Shown piece by piece: positions 25,680 through 36,477 of a stretch of 64,000 nt of DNA. The notes below the pieces were generated by a model that made no database searches, was not told the DNA's origin, and worked only from the letters and a program-made list of their open reading frames with translations. Both the position numbers and the translations under genes were made by a program. Position 1 is the stretch's first letter, and each line of letters opens with the position of its first letter. The DNA is from Cacajao melanocephalus (taxonomy: Eukaryota > Chordata > Mammalia > Primates > Pitheciidae), in assembly GCA_963573385.1 (NCBI GenBank), contig CAUYLG010071382.1, positions 58,869 to 122,868 of the forward strand. The letters run 5' to 3'.

Positions 25680-26590
25680 GTAGCGGATTGGAGAACGCCG
25701 CCCCTGTCCTCCCGAGTTCTCAGAAGCGAGTCCCAGATCTCCGCTCCCGCCGTAGCCTTCGACCCGCGCCCCTCCCAACCCCAGTGACCCGCAGCCCTTC
25801 ACCCACGAACACCCTGAAAGCTGCGCTCTGCAGAAAAGAAAATGCGAGCCAACAGGGCTCCTTGCTTAAGGTTGGCGACGAAATATCCAAGGCTCAGTCC
25901 AGCCCCAAACATTGGTTCCGGCGAATTTAGGGAAGCTCAGTGCATTTGCACGAAGAAAAAGAAACCCATGTTGGGGCAAGACAGGACGTCAATGGCAGGG
26001 CCTTCTCCTCACCGAGACTGGAGACTGGCCCTTCGGCGTCCCCTCTCCGCCCGCCTCCCGCGGTCTCAACCGACGCACTCACCCGGGTGGGGCTCCAGGC
26101 CGTGTGCCGCCGCGTCCTCCGTGTCTCCGAGCGGGCCCGCGGGGCTCAGCGCCTCCGTGGACAAGTCCAGCCCCTTCTCCTCCCAGTCTCGCAGTTTCCG
26201 CTTTTTATTTGAGCCGATCAAGGCTTCAACGGAGAAAGCATGTGCTCGCGAGCTCAGGGCGACTGCAGATCTTCTCCTTTCACTCATTTTAGCCGCTCAC
26301 ACCCCGGCCTCCGCTCGCCCCCGCTACCGAGGGAGCAGCGCGCGCCCTCAAGCTCGGAGCGCCCACCGGGCCGGGCCCGGGAGACGCAGCGGCGCGGCGG
26401 CTGAGGCTGAGGCGGCGGCTTGCGGGTCCTCTGCACACTCCCCCTGCGTCCTCCTCCGCCCTCCGCTGCCGGATCGGACCTGCGCCCCTACGCTGGCCCA
26501 GCTGCTAGGAACTAGCGCCCCGAGCGCCGCCCGCTCGCTGCATGAGCGCCTGAGTCCTGCTTCCCACCCACCGGGGCAGGCGCTCACAGG
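25680..26590. promoter_or_regulatory. CpG island over TBX15 exon 1
   Basis: By eye, CpG dinucleotides are dense from about 25.68 kb through 26.59 kb, spanning the coding exon, its donor and the proximal 5' UTR. Such islands mark promoters of developmental regulators and are often under Polycomb control. Boundaries are approximate. Confidence 0.85.
26083..26287 (-). CDS. TBX15: TBX15 coding exon 1 (N-terminus of the long isoform)
   Basis: T-box transcription factor 15 is a nuclear DNA-binding regulator, mainly a repressor, of skeletal, limb, skin and adipose development. Loss causes Cousin syndrome in humans and the droopy-ear mouse phenotype. The exon encodes 68 full codons plus the first base of codon 69. 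It reads MSERRRSAVALSSRAH, then FSVEALIG (residues 18-25, eh1-like Groucho/TLE-binding motif shared with TBX18 and TBX22), then NKKRKLR (27-33, a basic nuclear-localisation stretch), then an acidic Ala/Pro-rich segment ending GLEPHP. The T-box DNA-binding domain lies in later exons outside the window. The ATG at 26287-26285 has A at -3, and an in-frame TGA (26299-26297) lies three codons upstream, fixing this start. The exon ends with G at 26083, followed by GTGAGT (26082-26077). This phase-1 donor lets the next exon complete the Asp expected after HP. Residue 44 is Thr (ACG); I recall Met there in a reference protein. The gene and exon assignment is secure. Confidence 0.97.
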
Positions 26591-26950
26591 CTGTGTCCAC
26601 TGAACTTCATCTTGTTTTTCGTTATTATTATTATCCTCTCCTTCTCTCGCTCTCCCCCCTCCCTCTCCCTTTCTCTCCTCCCTCTTTCTCTTCCTCTCTG
26701 CCTTCCTGTCCTCCCTCTGATCCAAACTTCTGGGAAACTTTTTTTTTTCCGCTAAATTCCTCCCTTCCCGAGGAACAGGGGGCAGGCGGTGCGCTCCTGT
26801 CCGAGGGGTAAGGGAGAGGGAGGGGGGAGGAAGAAAAAGACTGAGGGGGGAAAAAGCCAGCCCCCAACCAATGGCAAGGAGGGAACAGGAGAAACTCCGA
26901 GAGCGCGAACCAATGAGAGGAAGGGAGAGACTGAGGCCCGAGCCAAGGCT
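26288..26950 (-). promoter_or_regulatory. TBX15: TBX15 5' UTR and putative core promoter
   Basis: This is the sequence immediately 5' of the TBX15 start codon on the minus strand. 26290-26580 is CpG-dense and probably includes the 5' UTR. 26620-26720 is almost pure pyrimidine on the plus strand (purine on the transcript strand). Two CCAAT boxes, written forward on the plus strand at 26868-26872 and 26910-26914, are NF-Y-type sites in inverted orientation relative to TBX15. No TATA box is visible for the minus strand, fitting a dispersed CpG-type promoter. A CTCF-like core AGGGGGCAGG lies at 26777-26786. The exact transcription start cannot be read from sequence. Donor-like sequences further upstream (GAGGTAAC, minus strand, about 27.70 kb) mean an extra untranslated first exon cannot be excluded. 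Confidence 0.65.
26600..26725. repeat. (TTA)n and polypyrimidine tract at the TBX15 5' end
   Basis: Short TTATTATTATTATCC, then about 80 bases almost entirely C and T on the plus strand, possibly transcribed as purine-rich 5' UTR or lying at the transcription start. Confidence 0.8.
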
Positions 26951-29072
26951 GCGCGATTGTCGTCCCCTGGACGCTCCTGGGCCGACTTTAACCCCTGGCT
27001 TCCCGGTCCCCCCATGAGTTACTCCAAGAGGAAGGTAGGACAGTTGAAAGTCGAAGTCTAATCTGAACCTTTACAAACTCCTGCAAATCCCAAATCTATG
27101 TTTTTCTTCCAGATTTGTTGGGTCTCATAGACGCTGCAAGCTCAGAGGCATTTTAGATGCAGATCTGGAATTTGGGGGTCTGACAAAATGTTAACCTGTC
27201 CAAAACGCCAGAAAAACGATTCTGATAATCTCGCCTCGGCCCCAGGTGCGTTTGAATCTGCTGATTCCTCCTGTATTTCGCCACGCAGGTTTTTAATGTT
27301 CCTATTAAACGTTTTCTAAGCAAATATGGTTAAGGCAAAAGAAAACAAACAAACAAACAAACAAACAAAAAAGCCCAGTTGCTAACCAGGGTCTTGTAAC
27401 TGAAAATTCCAAGACCATTTCCTCCTTCCACCTCTACCTGGTGGAGGAGGAGACACAGGCGGTTTGAGAGCAAGAGGCAGGCCGAGGAGCGCGGGGTTTG
27501 GGGAGAGCCCCTCAGGCATATTGCAGCTGGGCCCCGCACGCTGCAAATAAATACTCACTTTCCCTGCGACCCGAACGCTGGGCTGCGCTTCGCCTATTCC
27601 GGGCTCTTGGTCCGGAGAACCTATGGAGAAGTGCCAGGCGAGAGCAGCTAGAAACTTTAACAGAAGAGACGGAGCTTTTTCAACATTTTCTGTAAATCCC
27701 GTTACCTCGAGAGCCTGGCTCTCCCAGCCAGGTGATCTCCCCCTGGCCGTCCCCCGCCTTTTTCAATCTCTAAGGACTGTATTCAACATAGATTTCTAAG
27801 GAATTTAAAATCCAACACTCTTAGCCATTCTTAATTCTCACATCCCTTCCTAAGTTACGCCACTGGTGGAGGACGGCAGGAGACCCCCGAGCTCAGAGAA
27901 GTAAACCGGCTGCGAAGTCGGTCCTAGCCAAGCTGAAAAAACGTCTCGGATTTCGCGGACAGCGGCCTAGACACAGCGCTATCTTCCAGTCCGAGCGCTC
28001 TGGTCGAGGCGGGTCCATCCTTTTACGAAGAAGCCGGAAAGAGTCGGGTCCCGGGGGCGGGCGAAAGACTGAGAGGCCAAGCAGGCTTGTCATGCGGAAA
28101 GCCAGGCCCTGAGCAGGGTCCAAACCTGAAAGTTTAGGTTAGGGGGCTCACAACGAGTTAGATTTTTTTTGTTTTTGTTTTCGTGAGGCCCGAGAGACTC
28201 AGCTCTCGTCTGCCCTCCCACCTTGCGGCAAGAAGACATGGCTTGTCAGGCCTCTGAAACGCCGAATTCTCTGCCCGACTGCGGAGGGGCCCAGGGAAGT
28301 CTAGTCCTTATGATTACAGTTGGAAGTGCTCTGCTGCTGAAGGCCACCACAGCGTTGTGAATGCACCTTGGACCTCTTTAGAAGAGAGGCTACTTTTGCT
28401 CCCCACCTTCACCCCCGCCCCAAATTAGCATCCAACCTGAACGACAGGAAGCTAGCAACCCAGCGAATGCAGAAAGATAATGGAAAAGTCACCGGAGGAG
28501 CGTGATTCAACCAAGCCTGACCTCCCCAGAGCCTGTGTGTCAGGCTTGGAGGTCCCCAGGAAGCACGAACAAGAACTCTGGGGAGCTGGAAGCAAGGCCC
28601 TGGTCCCCGTCTCCTGCCGCTCTGCCAGAGGACTTAGGGAGCCCGGATGGAGAGGCTCAGGATCTCCCACTTCAGTCACCATTTGGCGTTCCTTCCAGGA
28701 ATCGTCGCTGAAAGTGAACACACATTCACTGCTACCAGGCTTCAGCAGAGAAGCTGGAGACAAGGCAGCCAGGAACGCGCAGTTTCCTTTCCCAGCGGCT
28801 CTGGCCTCTCTCTCAGCTCACAACTCTGGTGTCGCCCGGCGTTTTCCGCCCGGGCTGGAGCCTGCCCCTACCAAGCTTGCTGGGGTAGTGATGGGGCCGG
28901 CCTTTAGTCTTTCCCAGCTCTTTTCTCCTCCCCACCTCCGGTATCTCCCATCTCTCTCCGGGAGCCTTTTACCTTTCACAGTCGATCACAAGCCTGGTTT
29001 GGACTAAGAAGAAGATATACCATAGTCCTCACCCTTCCTGAGACCTTGACATTTTTCTCAAAAAGGAGGACT
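26951..29072. other. Immediate upstream flank of TBX15
   Basis: Unique sequence with moderate CpG density (27.5-28.1 kb) and only a (CAAA)n run. Minus-strand donor-like GT sequences (about 27.70 and 28.15 kb) leave room for an untranslated upstream exon, but I cannot support one. Confidence 0.5.
27341..27371. repeat. (CAAA)n short tandem repeat
   Basis: Six to seven CAAA units upstream of the TBX15 promoter. Confidence 0.9.
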
Positions 29073-29300
29073 TAGCCTGGGCAACATGGCGAAACCCCCT
29101 CTCTATAAAAAATACAAAAATTAGCCAGGTGTGGTGGTGCGGGCCTGTAGTCCCAGCTAGTCAGGGGGCTGACACGGGAGGGGAGGATCACCTGAACCCG
29201 GGAGGTCCAGGCTGCAATGAGCCGAGATCGCGGCACTACACTCCAGCCTAGGTGACAGAGTGAGACCGTGTCAAAAAAAAAAAAAAAAAAAAAAAGCAGA
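29073..29300 (+). repeat. Alu SINE, 5'-truncated
   Basis: Starts within the left monomer at TAGCCTGGGCAACATGG and ends in a roughly 20-base poly(A). Flanking AAAAAGGAGGACT / AAAAAGGGAGGACT marks the duplication. The only Alu between 20 and 41 kb. Confidence 0.93.
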
Positions 29301-31259
29301 AAAAAAGGGAGGACTCTTTGGTTATCCAGGAACCTAGCTGCAAGTCTGGAGGCTCGACTGTTCCTGTGTGTCCAAAGACACAGCATCTGAGAGACATACA
29401 TAGAGGAATGAGCAATGCCTTCAACAGCATACATCTGCATCCACCCTGAAGCGTGCACTCAGCAGAGTCAGGACTTAGACGGAAGAATTCCCACACCCCT
29501 CCTTCAGATTGTACATAGGCTGCTCCCACCCCCATTCCATAGACACACATATCCTGGAATTGTAGGTTAGGCCACTAAAACCAATCGGACCCAAATGAAA
29601 CCAGGCTGGTTTTTAGCAGTCTTGAAAATAAGAGGTTTCCTCTAAGTAAATGGGAGGAGCAGTGAAAACTCCTGTGACTCTGTAGGAATTAATCTAAGCT
29701 TTTTCCCAGAAGCATGCACTCCTTGGTGGGCGACTCTGCTGATGGGGAAGAAGGTCTGGAGAAAGAGAAAGCTGGATAGCTTAATATGTGTGCTTAGGTG
29801 TACACTTGTGTGCAGTTGAGGGAGGGTTTGGGAGATTACATGTAAGAATCTGAAAGTGTGATACGAATTTTCCTTCTACTGATTACATCAGTGGGCTTTT
29901 AAAATCTCTCCTCATTACCCCAGTTTATCTCTTTATGGGTAAGGGTGGGGTTCCCAGTTTTCCCTAGGCACTACCTAGCTTTCCCTGCTATAGGCTCCAA
30001 GTTTTTGCCCTGAGTGGATCCTACAAGTGATCCACCCTGAAATTATTCCATTTCAAGGCTGTTTTAGGCCTGAAACTTATTGACAAAGACCAAGCAAGAT
30101 GTCTACCACCACTTACTCACTGCAGGTCCCTGAAAAGGAAGCAAAGGTTATTAGGTACCTGGGAAGTCTGAGGAGCCCTGGGGTGTCACAGGCTACCTGA
30201 AGGGGCTTAAAGGGGAAGTGGAGATCCAGGCCTATTCTTGGCAGGGGAGAAGCTAGAAAGAGAAAGGCAGTACAGTAACTGTTCACCTAAAACTAACCAT
30301 GTCGAGGTATTTTGATTTTTCAAAGGAAGAGTAGAGTCATGTGGCATCAGATGAGAGTCATAAACACAAATAGGCATTCTCAGAAATGGAGCGCCCTCAT
30401 CCTCCACATACTGTCTTTTCCTCCCATTACCCCACGCTGAATAGCACCTTAAACACCACTGCTAATGCCTCAATACCAAGGTGAACCACCAGCCGGCTTT
30501 GATTTTGGAGTTTTGAGTAAGTAATTGAAAACAAAGTTAAAAATAGTTGGCCAGCGGGACATATTAGGCTGCCCCTAAACACGTGGGCAGGACACCCTGT
30601 AGGGGTGAGAGAATTACAATGAATTCGCCCATCAAGATAGGTATAAAACATTATGAGGCGTCTATGGGGTGGGAAGAAACCATCTAGACTGCAAGACGAG
30701 GTGGAGCCTAGTGACCAGACCCGGTTCACCTTCAAACTGTGTGGCCTTCCCTTCCGAAAGTTGATTAATGGCCCATGCCTCAGTTTCCCTATCCTCAGAG
30801 TGAAGGGGTTCCTAAAGCTTTACAACTAAGCAAAGCAGGAAAGGTCACCAACTTTGGGGCTGGACAGACGTGAGATTTTATTTGTTGTGATCGAATCTTC
30901 TGGGAATGTGAGGCCAGCGTTTCCGTTTTTCACATCTTTTCCCAAATCGGCGCCCCAAAGCAAAAACAACAACAATAAAAAAAACAAAAACAGACAAACA
31001 AAAAAACCAGGAGCATGAAATAGGGCGTCATAACGGGTCTGGAACCCTCGGGCGTGGTGAGATGGTGAGAGGGAGTGGACGTCTGGAAACGTCTGCCCAA
31101 CGCCAGTTCCGTGGAGGCAGCGTGGGCCCACTCTTGCGGACCGCACCTGCGGTTGCTCAGGTTCGCTCAAGTCGCAGAGAGCTGCGGGACCCGCATAAGT
31201 CGTTAACCAACCACCCCCTCACATTTTTTTAAAAAATAAAAGGACGTGGGGGCGAAAGG
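29301..31259. other. Intergenic, unassigned
   Basis: Unique sequence, no gene. A MIR-like trace (GCCTCAGTTTCCCTATCC) occurs at about 30.78 kb and an A-rich run at 30960-31010. Confidence 0.5.
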
Positions 31260-31500
31260 TCTGTAATGATGTTTTTTTGTTTTCACGAAATAAAATCTTT
31301 TATTTTTATTTTAAACCAGCAGCTTGCCCATCCCTTGGTCCTCCAGATGTTTGCAATAAAATCGCAGGTTTTGCCTTTGGGACTGGAAATAAAATTTAAC
31401 GGCCTTCACCCTGTAATTATTCTCTTAGCTTGCCCTTCATAAATTTATCTGCTTTCTATCGGCATTGGGGCAAGAGGCGAGCGAAAAGGGGGGAAGCCCC
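31260..31500. promoter_or_regulatory. Candidate HOX/homeodomain-motif enhancer beside the 31.5 kb CpG island
   Basis: AT-rich unique sequence with a posterior-HOX-like GCAATAAAATC (31353-31363), TAATTA (31414-31419) and further ATAAA runs, immediately left of the CpG island. TBX15 patterns limb and trunk, where HOX input is expected. This is a motif-based inference only. Confidence 0.35.
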
Positions 31501-31990
31501 AATTTTATATTTGTGACTATAAAAAAGCGCCACCCGGTTTCCTCGCCTTCGGCCGCCGCGGTGTGGCCGGCAGAGCCCGGCCCGCCGGGCGGCAAAATTG
31601 CCCTATTGTTCGCTGACTTCGGTCTGCTCAGGAGCAGGGCCCCTCCACAAAGGGAGCTTTGTGCGGCCGGGCCGGAGGGGCCGCGCCCAAGAAGTGAGGA
31701 AATCCTGCTCCCCCAGGCCCAGCTTCTTTTTCCCCACGGCGTTTCGCGCAACGCCGCAGCCCGACCTTCGTCTGCAGTGCGCGCCCGCCACGCAAGGCTC
31801 CAGCTCAGGCCCTGCCAGCTTTCGCAGGATGCAGGATGCAGGATGCCTACTTTCGAGCCTGAGCTGAGCCCACGGAGCCTGAGGGAGCGTGAGGGAGAAG
31901 CCTGCCTCAGGTTACCAAGGCGGAAAGGCAGGGCTCGGGGCGGGGTGAAGGGGCTCCCTGGGAAGCCCTCCAGGCCCTCACCTTGGCCTT
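31500..31990. promoter_or_regulatory. CpG island 5 kb upstream of TBX15, with an adjacent plus-strand TATA box
   Basis: The CpG-rich block begins abruptly after an AT-rich stretch. TATAAAAAA at 31518-31526 (plus strand) lies directly before GCGCC-rich sequence, an arrangement like a TATA promoter facing right, away from TBX15. A short tandem of GCAGGAT lies at about 31826-31847. An open plus-strand frame spans 31465-32013 (182 codons), but its composition is not convincingly protein-like. Candidate promoter or CpG-island enhancer; no transcript is proven. Confidence 0.6.
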
Positions 31991-33159
31991 GCCTTCGCAG
32001 GGCTGGAAGGTAACATTCTGCACTCTCAGGAGCTCGGGATTGCTTGGCAGCCCCATAGAACTCAATCCAAAGTCAGCGAGTTTGGAGGCCCCAACGTGCA
32101 CCCTGAAAAACATATGGGTACATCAGCAACTGCCATATACTTCTATAGGAAGCTAAGTACAAGCATCGTGCACGTATCATGTGCAACTACACAAAGCCAT
32201 GTGTATATCCGGTGGCACTCAAAAGCATGCATACACCTCCTACACCACACGCGTTGTTGTATCCACGGACCTTTCTAGAATCAAACAGGAATGTGGAAAC
32301 AACACATATGCGGGTACACGGTGTCACACACAGGCATGTGGGGAAACATCCTGACCCCACTCAATTGCCCCCAAGGACTGCAGAAATCAACACGCATCCT
32401 TCCTGCTGCATCTCTTGCCCCCAATCCATGACTCTCCCGGGATCTCCCTGACTTCTTGAAGCTTAATTCACGTGGCTGTCCTACACCTCCTCTCCTTTAT
32501 CTGCAAGGGGTTACCTGCACCGTGAAGGTCTTTGAAGAAACAAAAGAAATGAAACATGAAGAGTACCCAGCTTCCAGCCCTCACTTCTCGGGAGAGCCAC
32601 CCAGTTCTTGGGGGAGACTAAGACTTTTTCCAAAGCCCCAAGATCCGCGGTAGGGACTGACAGGACAGTGAGAAATGCTGGGGCCAGGTGGGAGCAGCAG
32701 GGGTTTGTCTTGCTTTCTTTTTAATCATGTGCAGCCCCTTTGCCCTTTAGTCAGCAGGCCTGAGGCCAAAAAAACAAAACTTGGGAGGCAGATGAGTTCT
32801 ACACAGAATTCTTTCATGTTCTTTCTGGTCAGGAACCCCAGTTTTACCAGGTTTACCCCATAAATGTGACTCCATCTCCTGCTCCATGCTGGGTTTGCAG
32901 GTGCTTGGCTAAGCACAGTTCTCCCTTTAGTTTTTCCACTGAGAGGAAGAATTATCTAAAGCTTATCCGAGAAGAAGCACCAGGCCCTGCAGTCTAACTC
33001 TGCAGCAACCCTGGGACATAAAGAGAGTACCTCAGGTTTCTGCAAGGTGGTGGTGAGGAGACTGAGGCTGGCAGAAAAGAGGCAGAGGAGAGGGGTCTCT
33101 AGCACTGAAATCTGTTGGGGCACAAGGACCAGCAGGTCAAGCCAGCTGAATTGAGGCAT

Positions 33160-33245
33160 TAGGTATTTGATTTAATGATGAATTTATTTTTTCCAGAAGT
33201 GGTTGAATTTCATTTGTCGCTAATTAATGGCCACCTATGAGCAAA
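33160..33245. promoter_or_regulatory. Candidate homeodomain-motif element
   Basis: A compact unique patch with TTTAATGATGAATTTATT (from about 33170) and CTAATTAATGG (33220-33230), two consensus homeodomain arrangements within 60 bp, in otherwise mixed-composition DNA. Confidence 0.35.
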
Positions 33246-34479
33246 ATGCCCAAGGTGGAAACTCAAGAGCTTACCCAGCCCTGAGCCATCACCCAGAAAG
33301 ATCCATATGTGGATTTTTACGGCCTCCTTACACTCAATCTCCCCTCCCCGCTCCACCAGTGGAAATGGTCATTCAGGCAGAGTGGGATGGTTACTCACTG
33401 GCTATTCTCCATTATTCAAGGAGAGTGGAAAACCACTCTCCACACCGGAACAACTGGGCAGCTCCCCGGTGGGACTGGGGCATTAGATCCTGCCTAGGTC
33501 AGGGTAGCTGGGGCAGCTGGAATTGATCTTCCCTCTGCCCACAGCCTCAGCTGGAGTTGGAGGAGCTGGCAGAGTGTGAGCTAGCTCTTGGAAGGCTTTT
33601 CTGTGACTTTGGCCCATAACTCATGGGCTACCTCTTCTACCTGAAACCAAATCAAAGGGAATAGGAAGGAGTCTAGAACTCCTGGGTGGTATGTGTAGCA
33701 TCCCTGGTGACACCAAAACTAACCAGAATAAGGAGATTACCAAGATCAGGCACATAGTTGCCCCCAAATGAGCCCTCCAAATGGTTGAAGTAAATTAGTA
33801 TAGATTGATATATATATAATTTTAAAATGTTGTTTTATAACCTGACCATACTTTCAGACCAGAGACACATATGTGGGTGTCTGCTGAGAGGCAACCATTG
33901 CCAGAGTCCCTCGAGCTGCTGCTGGGGAAGAGTTGGGGCAAAACAGTCCCACTGTTGGTCCCATTCAAACAGCCACAAGAGGCATTGCACTCTGGCCCAC
34001 TGCCAAGTACCCCGGAAAGCCAGCGGAGAGGAAAGTTGTCCGTCTGCAACCAAGAAAAATACTTAATTCACATACTCTCCAAGGGCTTCGTAAGACAGCC
34101 TACAAATCTAGGCAAATGAAGGAATTTCCAAAATGTAACCATTCATGAATCCATTTTCTCCTAATTATCAGTGATATCTGTGGCATTAGAGGCCTGTGAG
34201 GCTTGAGGACTCTTGCAGGGAGGCAAGGGCCAGTGCACTATGGTGGATGGAAGCTTCACCAACACCCAATATAACTATCCTTGGCTGCCTTTACCACAGG
34301 AAATGAGACCTTCTGAGCCAGCTCAGAAAACAGCAGAAAGTGTTTGCTATCCAGAAGCCTCTCCTACCAGGAGAGGCAGAGAGAAACAAAATAAGTGTTT
34401 ATTTCCACAGCCTTCTTTTCTTGTCACTAGGTTTCATTCTGTCCCTCATCTCTTTCTGGTCTGCACCAATTAAGAAACG

Positions 34480-34720
34480 CTAATATTTACTGGGCTTTTT
34501 ACTCCATGCCTGACCCCATGCTAAGTGCTCTACATGGAGTTGTGTCACCCGCTTCAAGCTCTGCAAGCCAAGAACTAGGATTACCAGCCCCATTTTACAC
34601 ATGAGAAAACTGAGGTGCAGAGGAGTGAGGCGGCTTGGCAAAGATCTCGCAGCTTTTAATGCAGGTAAAATTCTAAAAAGAATTCTAGGGCTGGAATTCT
34701 TAGCGCCTCTATCCTCAGCC
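34480..34720 (-). repeat. MIR SINE
   Basis: Antisense MIR: CATGCTAAGTGCTCTACATG, CCCCATTTTACACATGAGAA, AACTGAGGTGCAGAGG, then a degenerate remainder. Confidence 0.75.
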
Positions 34721-35503
34721 CTTCTCTGTGCACACCTAGGCTCTCTCTGGTTGCAACTGACTCAAGTAACTTAGCAGGGAAAGGTGGGGCCCTGATGGAA
34801 CTGTCTTACAGTGGCCAAAAAATCTTGCCCGCCCAGATCTAAAATACACGTGAGAGGCCTTCAAAGCATCCTTTCCAGCAACGGGATAATGGGGCAGGGT
34901 CCCCTACTCTGACATTACTCAAGGCACGGCCCAGCCAGGTGCCCAACAGAACATGTGTCACTGCAGGAGCTACAGTGATTGCTTCCAGGAAGGGAACCTG
35001 GAGACAGTCGCCTAGAACTAGGGGCAGTCAACTGGGATCATGCTGCTAAGCTCTTATTCTGCTCAACGGGTCCCCGCTGCTCACCTCAGACCAGCCCTTG
35101 GCCAGCCTCTGTCTCGGTCTCCAGCCAGCTTGGGCTCAAAAGCATCCGCCTTTACACGGCTTTTACCCTTTATTGGCTCAACCCCAAAGCCACCTGTTCT
35201 CTGAAGGCTTCCGGACCTTTAACCCCACCCACCAGTAATCTCTTGGCTGAGGATCCCCACCACTTGTAGGCTGGTAACAGCAATTACCTCTTAAGTAGAA
35301 TTTGCCCTCGCAGTGGTGGTCTGTAGCCAGTGCCAAGCAGGCCATCTCCACCTGCCAATTGGGAGCTCCCTGAGGACAAGGTGTGTCAATATAGCCTGGG
35401 AGCTATCTCCATCACTCTATGACGGCCTCTAGTGAGACACAGCTGCCTATGGCGGGCCCTCAAATGTTCCCAAACTGAGTTTCCCCTCGCCCACCCCCAA
35501 ACT

Positions 35504-35528
35504 CACACACACACACACACACACACAC
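35504..35528. repeat. (CA)n microsatellite
   Basis: About twelve CA units. Confidence 0.9.
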
Positions 35529-36462
35529 TCACAGGGCTCAACTTGGGGGTCCTCTGCTTATTTTAATTGTCATCTCTACATCTCGGATCCAGTTGAAATG
35601 CAAATAAGAAATGGTCTTAAGGTTCTGAGCACGTATTGGTGTCAGTTATTTATTACAGTAGCTGAGGACTTGGAAATCAGGTTCCTCTCGAGAGAAAAAA
35701 GACAGGGAAACCTCACAGGTCCTTGGAGCCAAGGGAGCAGCACCCCGGAGTTCAGAGGAAAAACCTCAGCCTGGGAGAAAAAAGCTTTTGGGCTCCTGTC
35801 AAGCCACAGACCAGTCTTGGGAAACATGGCTGGGAGGGAGAGACAGCCTCACCATCGAAGTCACCACCCCACCCCTCAAAAGACGCACCTTGGGAGCGAT
35901 GGTGCAAAATCCCTCTAGACCTCTGGGCTTAGAGGAGTTCCGGTTAGGGGAGTGAGTTTCGTCTTGTTTCAGTGCCTGGGTGGCTGCAGCTTCCTCCCCC
36001 GGCAGAGGCCACAGGTCTAGTTCTTTCCCACCCCACCCCACTCCAGACCCCCTCCCACGTGCCCCCAGCAAAGGCTGGCCAGGAGGGCCTCCTGGGCTGC
36101 CGGGAGTAAAGGAAGCTTTTGGGGGTGGAGGGGAAGAAGCTAGTCCCTGGGACACCCTGGACCAGGCCCCAACTCACTGCTTCCTGTGGGATCCAGAAAG
36201 AAACGGGAAGAGGGTGAAATGCAAGAAGACCTCCCCTCTTTATTCTTGCCTTTTCCCCAGTTTGGGTTTTTCAGTGGAATGTTGGCAGCCTCTTATCTTG
36301 GGCTTTTTCTCTCCCCTTGATGGCAAATCCAGTCTCACTGGCTGTCTTGCTCTGTGCAAACGCTGCATTAAAACTCTGAGGTAAGGTGGTGTTGCCTGGG
36401 TTTCCTTGGTGCGGATGTCCAGGCGTCTGCCCTGTGCTCCCTCCTATCCTCCCTAATAACTC

Positions 36463-36477
36463 GGCCCCCTGGGGGAG
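36463..36477 (-). promoter_or_regulatory. Possible CTCF-like site
   Basis: On the minus strand the sequence reads CCCCCAGGGGGCC, close to the CTCF core apart from C for A at position 3 and the last base. It is also nearly palindromic GC, so chance is possible. Confidence 0.3.

Noticed and set aside
26069..26082. Translation continuing past HP as GECVG
   Set aside because: These codons are read through the GTGAGT donor into the intron; the true next residue is Asp, completed by exon 2.
25842..26603. 253-codon plus-strand open frame
   Set aside because: It is antisense to TBX15 exon 1 and its CpG island; the real coding strand is minus, shown by the exact TBX15 N-terminus and the splice donor.
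32100..32345. CATGTG/ACACAT-rich stretch as a minisatellite
   Set aside because: No consistent repeat unit could be aligned by eye; only a compositional bias remains.
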